Source: Haliscomenobacter sp. (GTDB lineage Bacteria; Bacteroidota; Bacteroidia; Chitinophagales; Saprospiraceae). Taken from it: DNA of 13,416 nt. The translations under genes and the position numbers were made by a program. The notes under the pieces were generated by a model. It saw only the letters and a program-made list of their open reading frames with translations. It had not been told where the DNA came from and did not search any database. The first letter of the stretch is position 1, and each line of letters begins with the position of its first letter. The DNA lies in assembly GCF_016718685.1 (NCBI RefSeq), contig NZ_JADKCX010000099.1, forward strand, positions 1 through 13,416, read 5' to 3'. Below, piece by piece: positions 7,253-13,416 of the stretch.

Positions 7253-8095
7253 TCAATCAAATACTATGGTCTTGTTCCCCACCACGGCCACCTTATCATT
7301 GAAGACCAGCTTCAAAGCGTGTGCCAGCACGATTTTCTCTACATCGCGGCCACTTTGCATCATGTCTTGTACCGAATAGGTATGATCCACCGGGATCACA
7401 TTTTGCATCAAAATGGGGCCTTCATCCAAGTCGTTGTTGACAAAATGGGCCGTAGCGCCAATGATTTTCACCCCGCGTTCGTACGCTTGTCGATAAGGGT
7501 TGGCACCAATAAATGCAGGTAAAAAGGAGTGGTGGATGTTGATGATGCGATTGGGGAAATTGCGCACGAACTCCGGCGATAAAATTCGCATGTATTTGGC
7601 CAAAACCAGGTACTCGGGATTGTACCGTTTCGCCACTTCCAATACCTCTTTTTCGTGTTCTTCCCGGCTTTTTCCTTCATGAGAAACCAAATGAAAATTG
7701 ACGCCAAACTGATGGGTAAAAGGTTTGAGGGTATCGTGATTGCCGATCACCGCCAGGATATTGGCATTGAGTTCATCAAACTGGTGGCGCACCAGTAATT
7801 CGCCGAGGCAATGTTGTTCTTTGGTCACCAGTACCACGATGTTTTTGGCGCGTTTGGGCCGCAGACTGATGCTTGCATCCGGGGGCAGTACCTGCTGGAG
7901 TTCTTTCAAAATGGCTTTATCATTTATTTTGCCCGAAAAATCGGTGCGCATAAAAAAGCGGTCTTGTTCCCGCTCCACGAATTCCTGGTTGCCGATGATG
8001 TTGACATTCTGGCTGTACAATACGCCAGTGATTTTGTGTACCAGGCCCTTTTGGTCGGTACAATCGATAAGGAGTACATAGGCGGGTTGGCTCAT
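7253..8095 (-). CDS. purU: Formyltetrahydrofolate deformylase
   Basis: This cytoplasmic enzyme hydrolyses 10-formyltetrahydrofolate to tetrahydrofolate and formate; the formate can feed formate-dependent purine synthesis and the reaction balances the one-carbon pool. The protein has 280 residues, the usual family length. An N-terminal ACT domain (about 1-85: DCTDQKGLVHKITG) is the regulatory part that senses methionine and glycine in characterised enzymes. The formyltransferase-fold domain (about 86-280) carries the catalytic triad of the GART family: Asn186 and His188 in INIHHSFLP, and Asp224 in NDLDEGP. The 36-residue His-to-Asp spacing matches GART. The motif YMRILS, typical of PurU, is present. 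The ATG at 8093-8095 begins directly at the ACT domain. The gene is monocistronic here, convergent with the giant gene and divergent from the glycosidase-family gene. Confidence 0.95.
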   Translation of the reverse strand: MSQPAYVLLIDCTDQKGLVHKITGVLYSQNVNIIGNQEFVEREQDRFFMRTDFSGKINDKAILKELQQVLPPDASISLRPKRAKNIVVLVTKEQHCLGELLVRHQFDELNANILAVIGNHDTLKPFTHQFGVNFHLVSHEGKSREEHEKEVLEVAKRYNPEYLVLAKYMRILSPEFVRNFPNRIINIHHSFLPAFIGANPYRQAYERGVKIIGATAHFVNNDLDEGPILMQNVIPVDHTYSVQDMMQSGRDVEKIVLAHALKLVFNDKVAVVGNKTIVFD

Positions 8096-8149
8096 TTTGC
8101 TTCAGTTGTGGGTACAAAGAACAAAAATTATTTTCGTAAAAGTTGAGCA

Positions 8150-8166
8150 CCTCGACTTCGTCGAGG
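8150..8166. repeat. Perfect 7-bp hairpin in the purU upstream region
   Basis: CCTCGAC (8150-8156), loop TTC, GTCGAGG (8160-8166). It sits about 55 nt upstream of the purU start codon and just left of the CACAAATT element. It could be in the purU leader or belong to the neighbouring repeat; its role is unknown. Confidence 0.45.
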
Positions 8167-8176
8167 CAATTCGGTG

Positions 8177-8267
8177 TTTTTTTAGCCACAAATGACACAA
8201 ATTTTCACAAATCAAATTACACACAAATGAAATTTGTGTGAATTTGTGCAATTTGTGGCTAAAAAAA
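8177..8267. repeat. 91-bp quasi-palindromic element built of CACAAATT words
   Basis: The outer arms TTTTTTTAGCCACAAAT (8177-8193) and its exact complement (8251-8267) pair over 17 bp. CACAAATT (8196-8203) pairs with AATTTGTG (8241-8248). An inner hairpin CACACAAAT (8220-8228), loop GAA, ATTTGTGTG (8232-8240) is perfect over 9 bp. The word CACAAAT recurs four times on the left and its complement three times on the right. It lies between the divergent purU and glycosidase-family genes. Confidence 0.85.
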
Positions 8268-8273
8268 TCTTTG
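8243..8273 (+). promoter_or_regulatory. Promoter of the glycosidase-family gene, inside the inverted element
   Basis: TTTG (8243-8246) is separated by exactly 19 nt from AATCTTTG (8266-8273), one mismatch from TAnnTTTG. The -33 box is supplied by a TTTGTG word of the element's right arm. Transcription would start near 8280, giving a leader of about 20-30 nt. Confidence 0.5.
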
Positions 8274-8301
8274 TTCCACTCCGCCGTAGGTGGGGTAAAA
8301 A

Positions 8302-9180
8302 ATGTATGCGATGTACCGGTTCATTGTTGCCCTTTTTTTCATTCCGATCCTCCTCCCTGCGCAGCAGGATAGCCTGCTTCAACTCATCCGTAAAGCAAAT
8401 TGGCAAAGCTCCAAAATTGCCCCCAAAGTCAGTTGGGAGCGCCACCATTTTGCCAAGGGCGAGTTGTTTCAGGCCAATCAAAACATCAATATTTTGCGGA
8501 TCAAAAAAAGACACCGCCAATTGGATCTTTCCTTCGGTTCGGGTGGCAAAACCTTATTGCCGACCAGTACACTGGGCAAACAAGCCAAAGCCTTTGCTGC
8601 GCTGAATGGCACTTTTTTTGACATCAAAAATGGAGGCTCGGTAGATTTCATTCGAATCGATGGCATCACGCTGGATACCACTCGGCCTGCGGGTAAATTC
8701 CTGGCTGAACACCAGCGCAGCGCCATTGTGATTCACCACAATCAGGTGCAGATCGTCAAAGGAGACAGCCTGGCTGGTTGGGAAAAACGTTTGAATGAGG
8801 ACAACATCATGGTCACCGGCCCTTTGCTTATTCACCACGATCAACCCATTGCGCTCAGTTCACGCTTGTTCAACACCGCTCGCCATCCCCGTACCGCCCT
8901 GGGCATTACCAAAAAAGGTGAAATTTTATGGATAACCGTGGATGGCCGTGCCAAAGAATCAGCGGGAATGAGTCTTTTTGAACTTACCCGCTTGATGTCA
9001 GCGTTGGGATGTGTGGAAGCCATTAACCTGGATGGCGGCGGTTCAACTACGCTTTGGATTGATGGGGCTACCAAAACGGGAGTGGCCAATATGCCTTGCG
9101 ACGATAAGGTATTCGACGAATATGGCGAGCGCAAGGTGAGCAATGTGTTGTTGCTGAGAAGAAAAAAGTTGAGGAGTTGA
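8302..9180 (+). CDS. Exported phosphodiester glycosidase family protein (NAGPA-like)
   Basis: This 292-residue exported protein belongs to the family of the mammalian uncovering enzyme (N-acetylglucosamine-1-phosphodiester alpha-N-acetylglucosaminidase); bacterial members are thought to cleave sugar phosphodiesters in cell-wall or exopolysaccharide material. A signal peptide ends near residue 20 (ILLPAQ). Family signatures appear in order: ALNGTFFDIKNG (100-111), VTGPLLI (171-177), HPRTALGIT (195-203), LWITVDGR (209-216), LTRLMSALGCVEAINLDGGG (228-247) followed by STTLWIDG, and the terminal ERKVSNVLLL. The NLDGGGS loop is the most conserved segment of the family. Met1 at 8302 or Met4 at 8311 could start; Met4 gives the tidier signal peptide. 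The last codons (KKLRS) and the stop lie inside the left arm of the following inverted element. The true substrate is unknown. Confidence 0.88.
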   Translation: MYAMYRFIVALFFIPILLPAQQDSLLQLIRKANWQSSKIAPKVSWERHHFAKGELFQANQNINILRIKKRHRQLDLSFGSGGKTLLPTSTLGKQAKAFAALNGTFFDIKNGGSVDFIRIDGITLDTTRPAGKFLAEHQRSAIVIHHNQVQIVKGDSLAGWEKRLNEDNIMVTGPLLIHHDQPIALSSRLFNTARHPRTALGITKKGEILWITVDGRAKESAGMSLFELTRLMSALGCVEAINLDGGGSTTLWIDGATKTGVANMPCDDKVFDEYGERKVSNVLLLRRKKLRS

Positions 9181-9511
9181 GGCTACCGCGAGCGACATAC
9201 CAAAGCGACATGATTTTACCGCGGAGTAACGGAGTATACGCGGAGTTGCACAGAGTTTTAGGCCACCTGCGGTGGAAAAGAGGCCACAAGAGGTCGCATT
9301 TGGTGGAGATTTGTTCGATACAGCTAAACTTTGATCATGTAGTCTCACTCCCTTTCGGCTACGCTAAATCGCCATAGTATACAAACTCCCGCCACCGCAG
9401 GTGGCCCTCTTTTTTAACTTAAAACTCCGCGCCACTCTGCGTATACTCCGTTACTCTGCGGTAAATCGGATCGCTTTGGTATGTCGCTCGCGGTAGCCTC
9501 AACTTCTCAAC
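9168..9511. repeat. ~340-bp near-palindromic intergenic element
   Basis: The arms 9168-9275 and 9392-9511 are imperfect inverted copies around a unique ~116-bp centre. They share a 34-bp identical block (9175-9208 versus 9471-9504), a block of GGAGT/GCAGAGT words (about 9217-9258 versus 9422-9464), and a 15-bp inner block GGCCACCTGCGGTGG (9261-9275 versus 9392-9406). The right arm carries an insertion of about 12 nt. The left arm begins inside the glycosidase-family coding end; beyond the right arm, GAGGTTGAGAAG-type words and GGCTACCGG continue to the LytTR gene stop. I see no coding potential in it. Confidence 0.9.
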
Positions 9512-9536
9512 CTCCTCAACTTCTCAACCTTCAAGG

Positions 9537-10394
9537 CTACCGGTTGACCAACCAAACTTTAAACGCCGCCGCCTTTTTCTGGCTGACGATGGCGGCTTCG
9601 GGCATAGCTGGGGAAAGGGTCACTTCCAGTTTGCCATTGGCGATGCTGCGGAAAGAAGCACAAGCTTTGGCACTGGCCAAAATCTGGCGATTGATGCGAA
9701 AAAATTGACTTCCTGGAAGGATGGCCCCCAGTTCATCCAGGGTTTGTGCGGCCATCAATTGTTGTTCATCAAAAGTTTTGAGGTAATAAATATCGTCCTG
9801 CAAAAAGCAGTAAGCGAGTTCATCGATCGCAACAGGAACCTGGCGCGCACCTTTGTTGGCAATGATGACTTGTACGTTGGAAGAGGCGGTGCTTGCTGAT
9901 GAACTTAAGGGTACGGATTCCGGGGCTCTGGTACGTAAGCCTTCCAACTCCCGTTCAGCCTGCCGAAAGCCTTGATAAAAATAACAACCCAGGTAAAAGA
10001 CATTCATCATCGCGAGGTAAAAGAGAACCACCCTGTACTCCACATACAGCCAATTAGAATTAAAAATATTGTCACCAGCGATGTGGATAAAAAAAAGATA
10101 CATCAAAAAGAAGGAAAGCAATACCGGAGCCACAAAGCCTAAAACCAATTGTAAAAAAGCCCGCAGCATACTTTGCTCCAACCAATCGTAACGGGCATCC
10201 AGCCAGATGCTAATCAAGCGGATCAAACTCCAAATGCAAAAATTGATCGCGCCCCCGGTCAATACTTCCACGAAATACATCGGTTCCATGACCATTTTCC
10301 ACAAACTCCCGGAGTATCCCAAGGTTTTGATGAAATGGGCCAGGAAGATGGAACCAATGATTCTGATCCAAATATCGGGATAGGTTCGGGTCAT
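9537..10394 (-). CDS. Membrane-anchored LytTR-family DNA-binding regulator
   Basis: A transcription regulator of 285 residues. The N-terminal half has four predicted membrane helices (about 8-26, 41-65, 80-105 and 118-140). A Ser/Glu-rich linker (about 145-172) leads to a C-terminal LytTR domain (about 173-285: VQVIIANKG, IDELAYCFLQDDIYYLKTFD, FFRINRQILASAKA, NGKLEVTLSP). LytTR domains bind DNA through a beta-rich fold and are often linked to a receiver domain; here membrane helices replace it, as in many Bacteroidota regulators, so the signal is probably sensed at the membrane. A GTG at 10409 in the same frame would add five residues; I chose the ATG at 10394. No histidine kinase is adjacent. 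Its 3' end faces the glycosidase-family gene across the palindromic element. Confidence 0.87.
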   Translation of the reverse strand: MTRTYPDIWIRIIGSIFLAHFIKTLGYSGSLWKMVMEPMYFVEVLTGGAINFCIWSLIRLISIWLDARYDWLEQSMLRAFLQLVLGFVAPVLLSFFLMYLFFIHIAGDNIFNSNWLYVEYRVVLFYLAMMNVFYLGCYFYQGFRQAERELEGLRTRAPESVPLSSSASTASSNVQVIIANKGARQVPVAIDELAYCFLQDDIYYLKTFDEQQLMAAQTLDELGAILPGSQFFRINRQILASAKACASFRSIANGKLEVTLSPAMPEAAIVSQKKAAAFKVWLVNR

Positions 10395-10675
10395 GAGGAG
10401 TGTGCGCACGGTTGTGGTATTTTTGAATACAAATTAAATAAACTTTGCTTTTTACGGGGATTGGCACCCATTTAGCCAGCTTTCCTCTACTGGCCCAAAA
10501 CCATCTACTTCGGCTTATTCAGTGGTTTTGCGCCCAGCCCCTGTTTTTGTATCCCATTGGGCTGAACGCCTTTGCTGGCTCTTTTTGATTTTGCTCGTTT
10601 GTTGCGTGGTTCCTCGGGCTCATTTCATTTCTGTTCCTTACATGCAACCCACTTTTATCACCCTTTTAAATTGTT

Positions 10676-11239
10676 ATGATGAAAAATGTATCATGGTTGT
10701 GCACTTTCGGACTCTTACTCCTGCTGAGTGCCACAAACTTAACGGCCCAAAAAACACTAAACCTCGGACTAGGGTATTTCGGCGAAACCGCTACCCACCC
10801 CGGCCTGGTTGCTCACCTTGAATTGGAAAAACCACAATCCAAAAAAGTGTCGACCATTTTTCGCGGCGACATCGGTGCTTACGTACATGCCCGCAACCAC
10901 ACCGGGGTATTTATGGATGTACACACGGGGCTGCGGCGCTACCACGCATCGAGGGTTTTTACCGAGCAGTACCTGGGCTTGGGCACGCTGCTCAGCTTTT
11001 ACAATGGTGACGGCGTTTTTCAACGCGACGAAAATGGCAACATCCGCCGGGCTTCCGCTTTCGCCAATTTGGACATCATGCCTTCGGTAACGCTTGGCGT
11101 GGGGTATAACCTGAGCAAAAACTCCGACAGCGCCAACTTGATTTATTTCCGGCCCAAGGTTTTTTGGCAATTGCCATTCAACAACCTGGCATTGCCGCAC
11201 TTGGCCTTGCAAGTTGGTTTCATTCACCGGATCAATTAA
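10676..11239 (+). CDS. Small exported protein, probably an outer-membrane beta-barrel
   Basis: A 187-residue protein of unknown function. A signal peptide (about 1-25, ending LTAQ) precedes a mature part made of alternating polar and hydrophobic stretches with many Gly and aromatic residues (LGLGYFGE, YLGLGTLLSFYNGDG, SVTLGVGYNLSK, LIYFRPKVFWQLPF, LALQVGFIHRIN). This is the pattern of amphipathic strands in a small outer-membrane barrel; the last strand ends the protein. There are no catalytic motifs or cysteines in the mature part. Met1 and Met2 are adjacent and either could start. The upstream gap (10395-10675) holds only the LytTR leader, a small GTATT/AATAC hairpin near 10417-10430 and no convincing promoter. 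The gene reads alone, 207 nt before the hydrolase gene. Confidence 0.7.
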   Translation: MMKNVSWLCTFGLLLLLSATNLTAQKTLNLGLGYFGETATHPGLVAHLELEKPQSKKVSTIFRGDIGAYVHARNHTGVFMDVHTGLRRYHASRVFTEQYLGLGTLLSFYNGDGVFQRDENGNIRRASAFANLDIMPSVTLGVGYNLSKNSDSANLIYFRPKVFWQLPFNNLALPHLALQVGFIHRIN

Positions 11240-11299
11240 AAAACTTTGCCTGCTGATCGCATTTTGACCCTCATACATTTCGCGGCGGGTCGCGGGGGG

Positions 11300-11425
11300 T
11301 TTATTGGGTGTGTGCGCGGCAGATTTTCGCAGATTGTCTTGGTAAGTACCCAATAAAATGAATTGTGCCTAAAACTCCGCGAAACTATCTGCGAGATCGG
11401 GCTGTTAATATCTCTGCGCGATCTG
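11300..11425. repeat. Intergenic inverted repeat and GCAGATT/CTGCG word repeats
   Basis: TTTATTGGGT (11300-11309) and ACCCAATAAA (11348-11357) form a perfect 10-bp stem around 38 nt that contains GCAGATTTTCGCAGATT. Further on, ACTCCGCG, CTATCTGCGAGATCGGGC and CTCTGCGCGATCTG (about 11371-11425) repeat related words in the opposite sense. It fills the gap before the lipoprotein hydrolase. Confidence 0.55.
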
Positions 11426-11446
11426 TAGGCGACAAAAAAAATAATC

Positions 11447-12456
11447 ATGAAAAAGCTCATTTGGCTCTCCCTCATCGCCTCCTTTCTTTTTGCCTGCGAA
11501 AAATCGGAATACCTCAGCGAAGGCAACTACTACTTCATTCGCCACAAAGGCGCGGCCATGCCCGTTTGGGTCAAAGGCAACATCGCTTCGGGGGTGTTTT
11601 TGATTACAGTACACGGTGGACCCGGCTCTTCCGGGCACGAATTTGCGGTGACCAAAAGTTTTGCCGAACTGGAAAAAGACTACGCCGTAGTGTATTGGGA
11701 TCAGCGCTTTTCCGGCCTTTCGCAAGGTGACCCCAAAAAATCCAGCCTCAGCATCGATCAATTTGTGGAAGATGTAGACGTGGTCGTAGATTTTGTGCAG
11801 CAGCAGTTCAACAACCCCAAACTCTTCATGCTTGGCCACAGTTGGGGTGGGGGACTCAGCGCAGCCTGGCTGGGCCGCAACAACAACCAGCAAAAGGTAA
11901 AAGGCTGGATTGACGTGGATGGTTCGGTATTCGATTCGCTGGAAGTACAGGTGGTTAAAAACTGGACCCTGGAACGGGTACCCGCCAAGATTGCCGAAGG
12001 TAAAGACCCGAAATTTTGGCAATACGTCATCGATTGGTATCAACAACATCCAGCTCCAAAATACTCCGATAAAGAGCCGTACATTTTTGCGGCTGCTTTA
12101 GATCTACTTTCGATGCGGTGAGTTTGGCCGACACCAATCAGATCGATTACGGTAAACTGTTGTTGCGCTCGCCGTATTCGCTAGCGTATTTTACCAACAA
12201 GGTCGACGCTCGTTTTGCCGATGGACTCGATTTTCGCCCGGAACTGCGGCGCATCACCATTCCTGCTTTGGTGCTCTGGGGCAAAGATGACCCTACGCTT
12301 CCCATAGAGCTGGCCGATTTTACGTTCAGCACCCTGGGTACTACTCCTGATCGGAAAACAAAAGTGGAGTTTGAGCGCTGTGGACACTCGCCACATTACG
12401 AGCAGCCGACGAGGTTTGTGGGGGCGATGCGGGAATTTATGGAGCGTTATCGTTAG
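11447..12456 (+). CDS. Lipoprotein alpha/beta hydrolase, proline iminopeptidase-like, with one frameshift
   Basis: A cell-envelope serine hydrolase of about 336 residues if the frameshift is repaired. A lipoprotein signal (LFAC, Cys17) would anchor it in a membrane. The alpha/beta-hydrolase landmarks are HGGPGSSG (oxyanion region, 56-63), YWDQRFSGLS (83-92, typical of prolyl aminopeptidase-like enzymes), nucleophile Ser132 in GHSWGGG, then, after the break, the acid in LWGKDDPTLP and the His in CGHSPHYEQP. The first frame ends in TGA at 12119-12121; the second continues as STFDAVSLADTNQIDYGKLL. The junction is near 12101-12106. The total of 1010 nt is one short of a multiple of three, so a single lost base explains it. 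All catalytic residues survive, which favours sequencing error or a very recent mutation. Peptide substrates are likely but unproven. Confidence 0.82.
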
Positions 12457-12459
12457 GGA

Positions 12460-12556
12460 CATTGGTTCTGAATTGGGTGCAGATTTTGTCAGGTGTATTG
12501 AGCACAAGATCCTGCAGTTTATCCCGAATCCCGAACCTTATGCGTATCAGGTTTGA
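12460..12556 (+). pseudogene. Possible remnant of a RelE/ParE-type toxin gene
   Basis: In one frame, right after the hydrolase stop, the sequence reads GSELGADFVRCIEHKILQF then IPNPEPYAYQV and a stop. This resembles the central helix and NP-x-x-Y turn of RelE/ParE toxins, where a stretch like LG-x-x-F-hydrophobic helix-NPEAYP is typical. The N-terminal strand and the C-terminal arginine-rich strands are missing, and no start codon or antitoxin is present. About 30 residues is short, so chance similarity remains possible. Confidence 0.35.
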
Positions 12557-12580
12557 ACATTAACAAATATAGAGAAGTCG

Positions 12581-12609
12581 ATATGAGCCTACAAAAAGTA
12601 GGCTCATAT
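12581..12609. terminator. Strong 12-bp hairpin between convergent genes
   Basis: ATATGAGCCTAC (12581-12592), loop AAAAA, GTAGGCTCATAT (12598-12609) pair perfectly. It lies between the hydrolase (plus) and the PorW-like gene (minus), so termination from either side is plausible, although no T-run follows. The rest of 12610-12801 holds no supported gene. Confidence 0.5.
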
Positions 12610-12724
12610 TGGCGGTCTGAAAAGGTATTCCATATCCCAAAAAATCCTTATTTTGTCCCTACATAAAACCTATACCACCATGTCAGAACTTGCCTGTTTT
12701 TCGTTGAAAAACACAAAAGCCTAA

Positions 12725-12790
12725 TGAAACATCCGCTCCCTTGTGGCCTTTGTGCTTTTCTTAGTGCTCTTTGTGTTAAAAAAGAGTCGC
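12725..12790. repeat. CTTTGTG-word repeat at the 3' end of the PorW-like gene
   Basis: CCTTGTGGCCTTTGTGCTTT, then TTAGTGCTCTTTGTGTTAAAA: the word CTTTGTG (complement CACAAAG) recurs at short intervals, ending about 12 nt past the stop of the minus-strand gene. It is a fourth word family among the gaps of this window. Confidence 0.5.
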
Positions 12791-12801
12791 TTTTGTCCCT
12801 T

Positions 12802-13416
12802 CTACTTCAAATAATTCGCCTCAAAAAACTCCCCATACCCATCCACGGTTTTATCCCGCAGCACTGAGCGGTAATTGTCCATGCTGATCGGCAGCAGTTG
12901 ATATTCCAGGCCGGAGACCATAAATTCGTTGCGGTTTTTCATGACCCCATCGTAGTATTTCATGGCGGCAGCTTTGTTTTCGAAGCGGCGGAGGATCACC
13001 CAGCAGTTTGCGGGTTTTTTCATCATCACCGAGGAATAGATTGGTGATGGTGACTTTGTCCAGTTTATGGTAGTTTCGGTTGTAGTCGGAGATTTTGGCC
13101 TTGGCGGCATCCAGGTTGGTATTGCTTTCGAATACCACGAGGATAAAGTGGATGGCGTTTTCGTCGGGGCGGAAGCGTTGGCTTTCGTCGAGTGCGTTCT
13201 TCGTCACCAGGCAGTTGGACACCGCTGGCACCTAAGAGCCGGAGAATTTCCTTGGCCCGTTTTTGCTCTTCCGAGTTGGGGTAGCGCGCAATCACTTCGT
13301 TGAGCGCGCTGACGTAAGCCTCTTTGCCTTGAATATTGCCCGTACACAAGGCTGCCAATAAGGCGAAACGGGAAGCCAGCTTGTTTTCCGCCCCAAAGCG
13401 CACTTTGGAGTTGGTC
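12802..13416 (-). CDS. C-terminal part of a PorW/SprE-like T9SS protein, frameshifted, N-terminus off the window
   Basis: This resembles the C-terminal region of PorW/SprE, a TPR-containing envelope lipoprotein of the type IX secretion system needed for export of T9SS cargo and for gliding. From the right edge, FGAENKLASRFALLAAL and YVSALNEVIARYPNSEEQKR followed by AKEILRLLG look like the last TPR-type helices. The following domain reads FRPDENAIHFILVVFESN, KISDYNRNYHKLDKVTITN then LFLGDDEKT, and after another break VILRRFENKAAAMKYYDGV, with LLPISMDNYRSVLR and the end FFEANYLK. The frame changes near 13215-13235 and near 13005-13020, so at least two indels are present. Domain order is otherwise intact. 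The family is judged from memory of these motifs. The cargo-type giant protein nearby fits this function. Confidence 0.7.

Noticed and set aside
10522..10821. 99-codon plus-strand frame with a hydrophobic segment
   Set aside because: It overlaps the start of the better-supported 10676-11239 gene in another frame and its C-terminal part is only an out-of-frame reading of that gene.
12680..12724. 14-codon frame MSELACFSLKNTKA after a promoter-like TTATTTTG
   Set aside because: The -7 box is off consensus, the peptide resembles nothing I recognise, and such a short frame arises easily by chance.

Overview
The window looks like a chromosomal piece of a Bacteroidota bacterium, most likely from the Saprospiria (Haliscomenobacter/Lewinella-like). 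This rests on a giant SprB-repeat protein with a gliding-motility-type C-terminal domain, a C-terminal fragment resembling PorW/SprE of the type IX secretion system (T9SS), promoters of the TTTG-N19-TAnnTTTG type, moderate GC, and gene ends followed by low-complexity word repeats. The taxonomic call is an inference; there is no rRNA gene or other marker here.

Layout. Positions 1-513 (minus) hold a lesion-ridden ECF sigma factor with a good Bacteroidota promoter at 559-589. From about 844 (plus) come a small XRE-type regulator and a periplasmic thioredoxin-SPOR fusion. An 8-bp-periodic inverted array (2281-2410) precedes a 1561-residue secreted protein (2504-7189: cohesin-like domain, 11 SprB-type repeats, T9SS C-terminal domain). 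It converges on purU (minus, 7253-8095) across a bidirectional terminator. A CACAAATT-word inverted element (8177-8267), which seems to carry a promoter in its right arm, precedes a phosphodiester-glycosidase-family gene (8302-9180). That gene converges on a membrane-anchored LytTR regulator (minus, 9537-10394) across a ~340-bp near-palindromic element. Then follow a small predicted outer-membrane protein (10676-11239), a frameshifted lipoprotein alpha/beta hydrolase (11447-12456), a possible RelE/ParE toxin remnant, and the frameshifted C-terminal end of a PorW/SprE-like protein (minus, 12802 to the window edge).

How it fits together. The giant protein carries the C-terminal signal of T9SS cargo, and the PorW/SprE-like protein is a component of that secretion machine, so cargo and machinery lie about 6 kb apart, in separate transcription units. 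Many other products also carry export signals (thioredoxin-SPOR, glycosidase-family protein, barrel-like protein, lipoprotein hydrolase), so the region is biased toward the cell envelope. purU (one-carbon/purine metabolism) and the regulators look unrelated.

The most unusual material is between the genes: at least four distinct families of short-word, quasi-palindromic repeats sit in the gaps, usually starting within a few bases of a stop codon. The damaged genes (sigma factor, hydrolase, PorW-like) all lie near the two ends of the window, while the 4.7-kb reading frame in the middle is intact. This may reflect sequence error at contig ends rather than gene decay.
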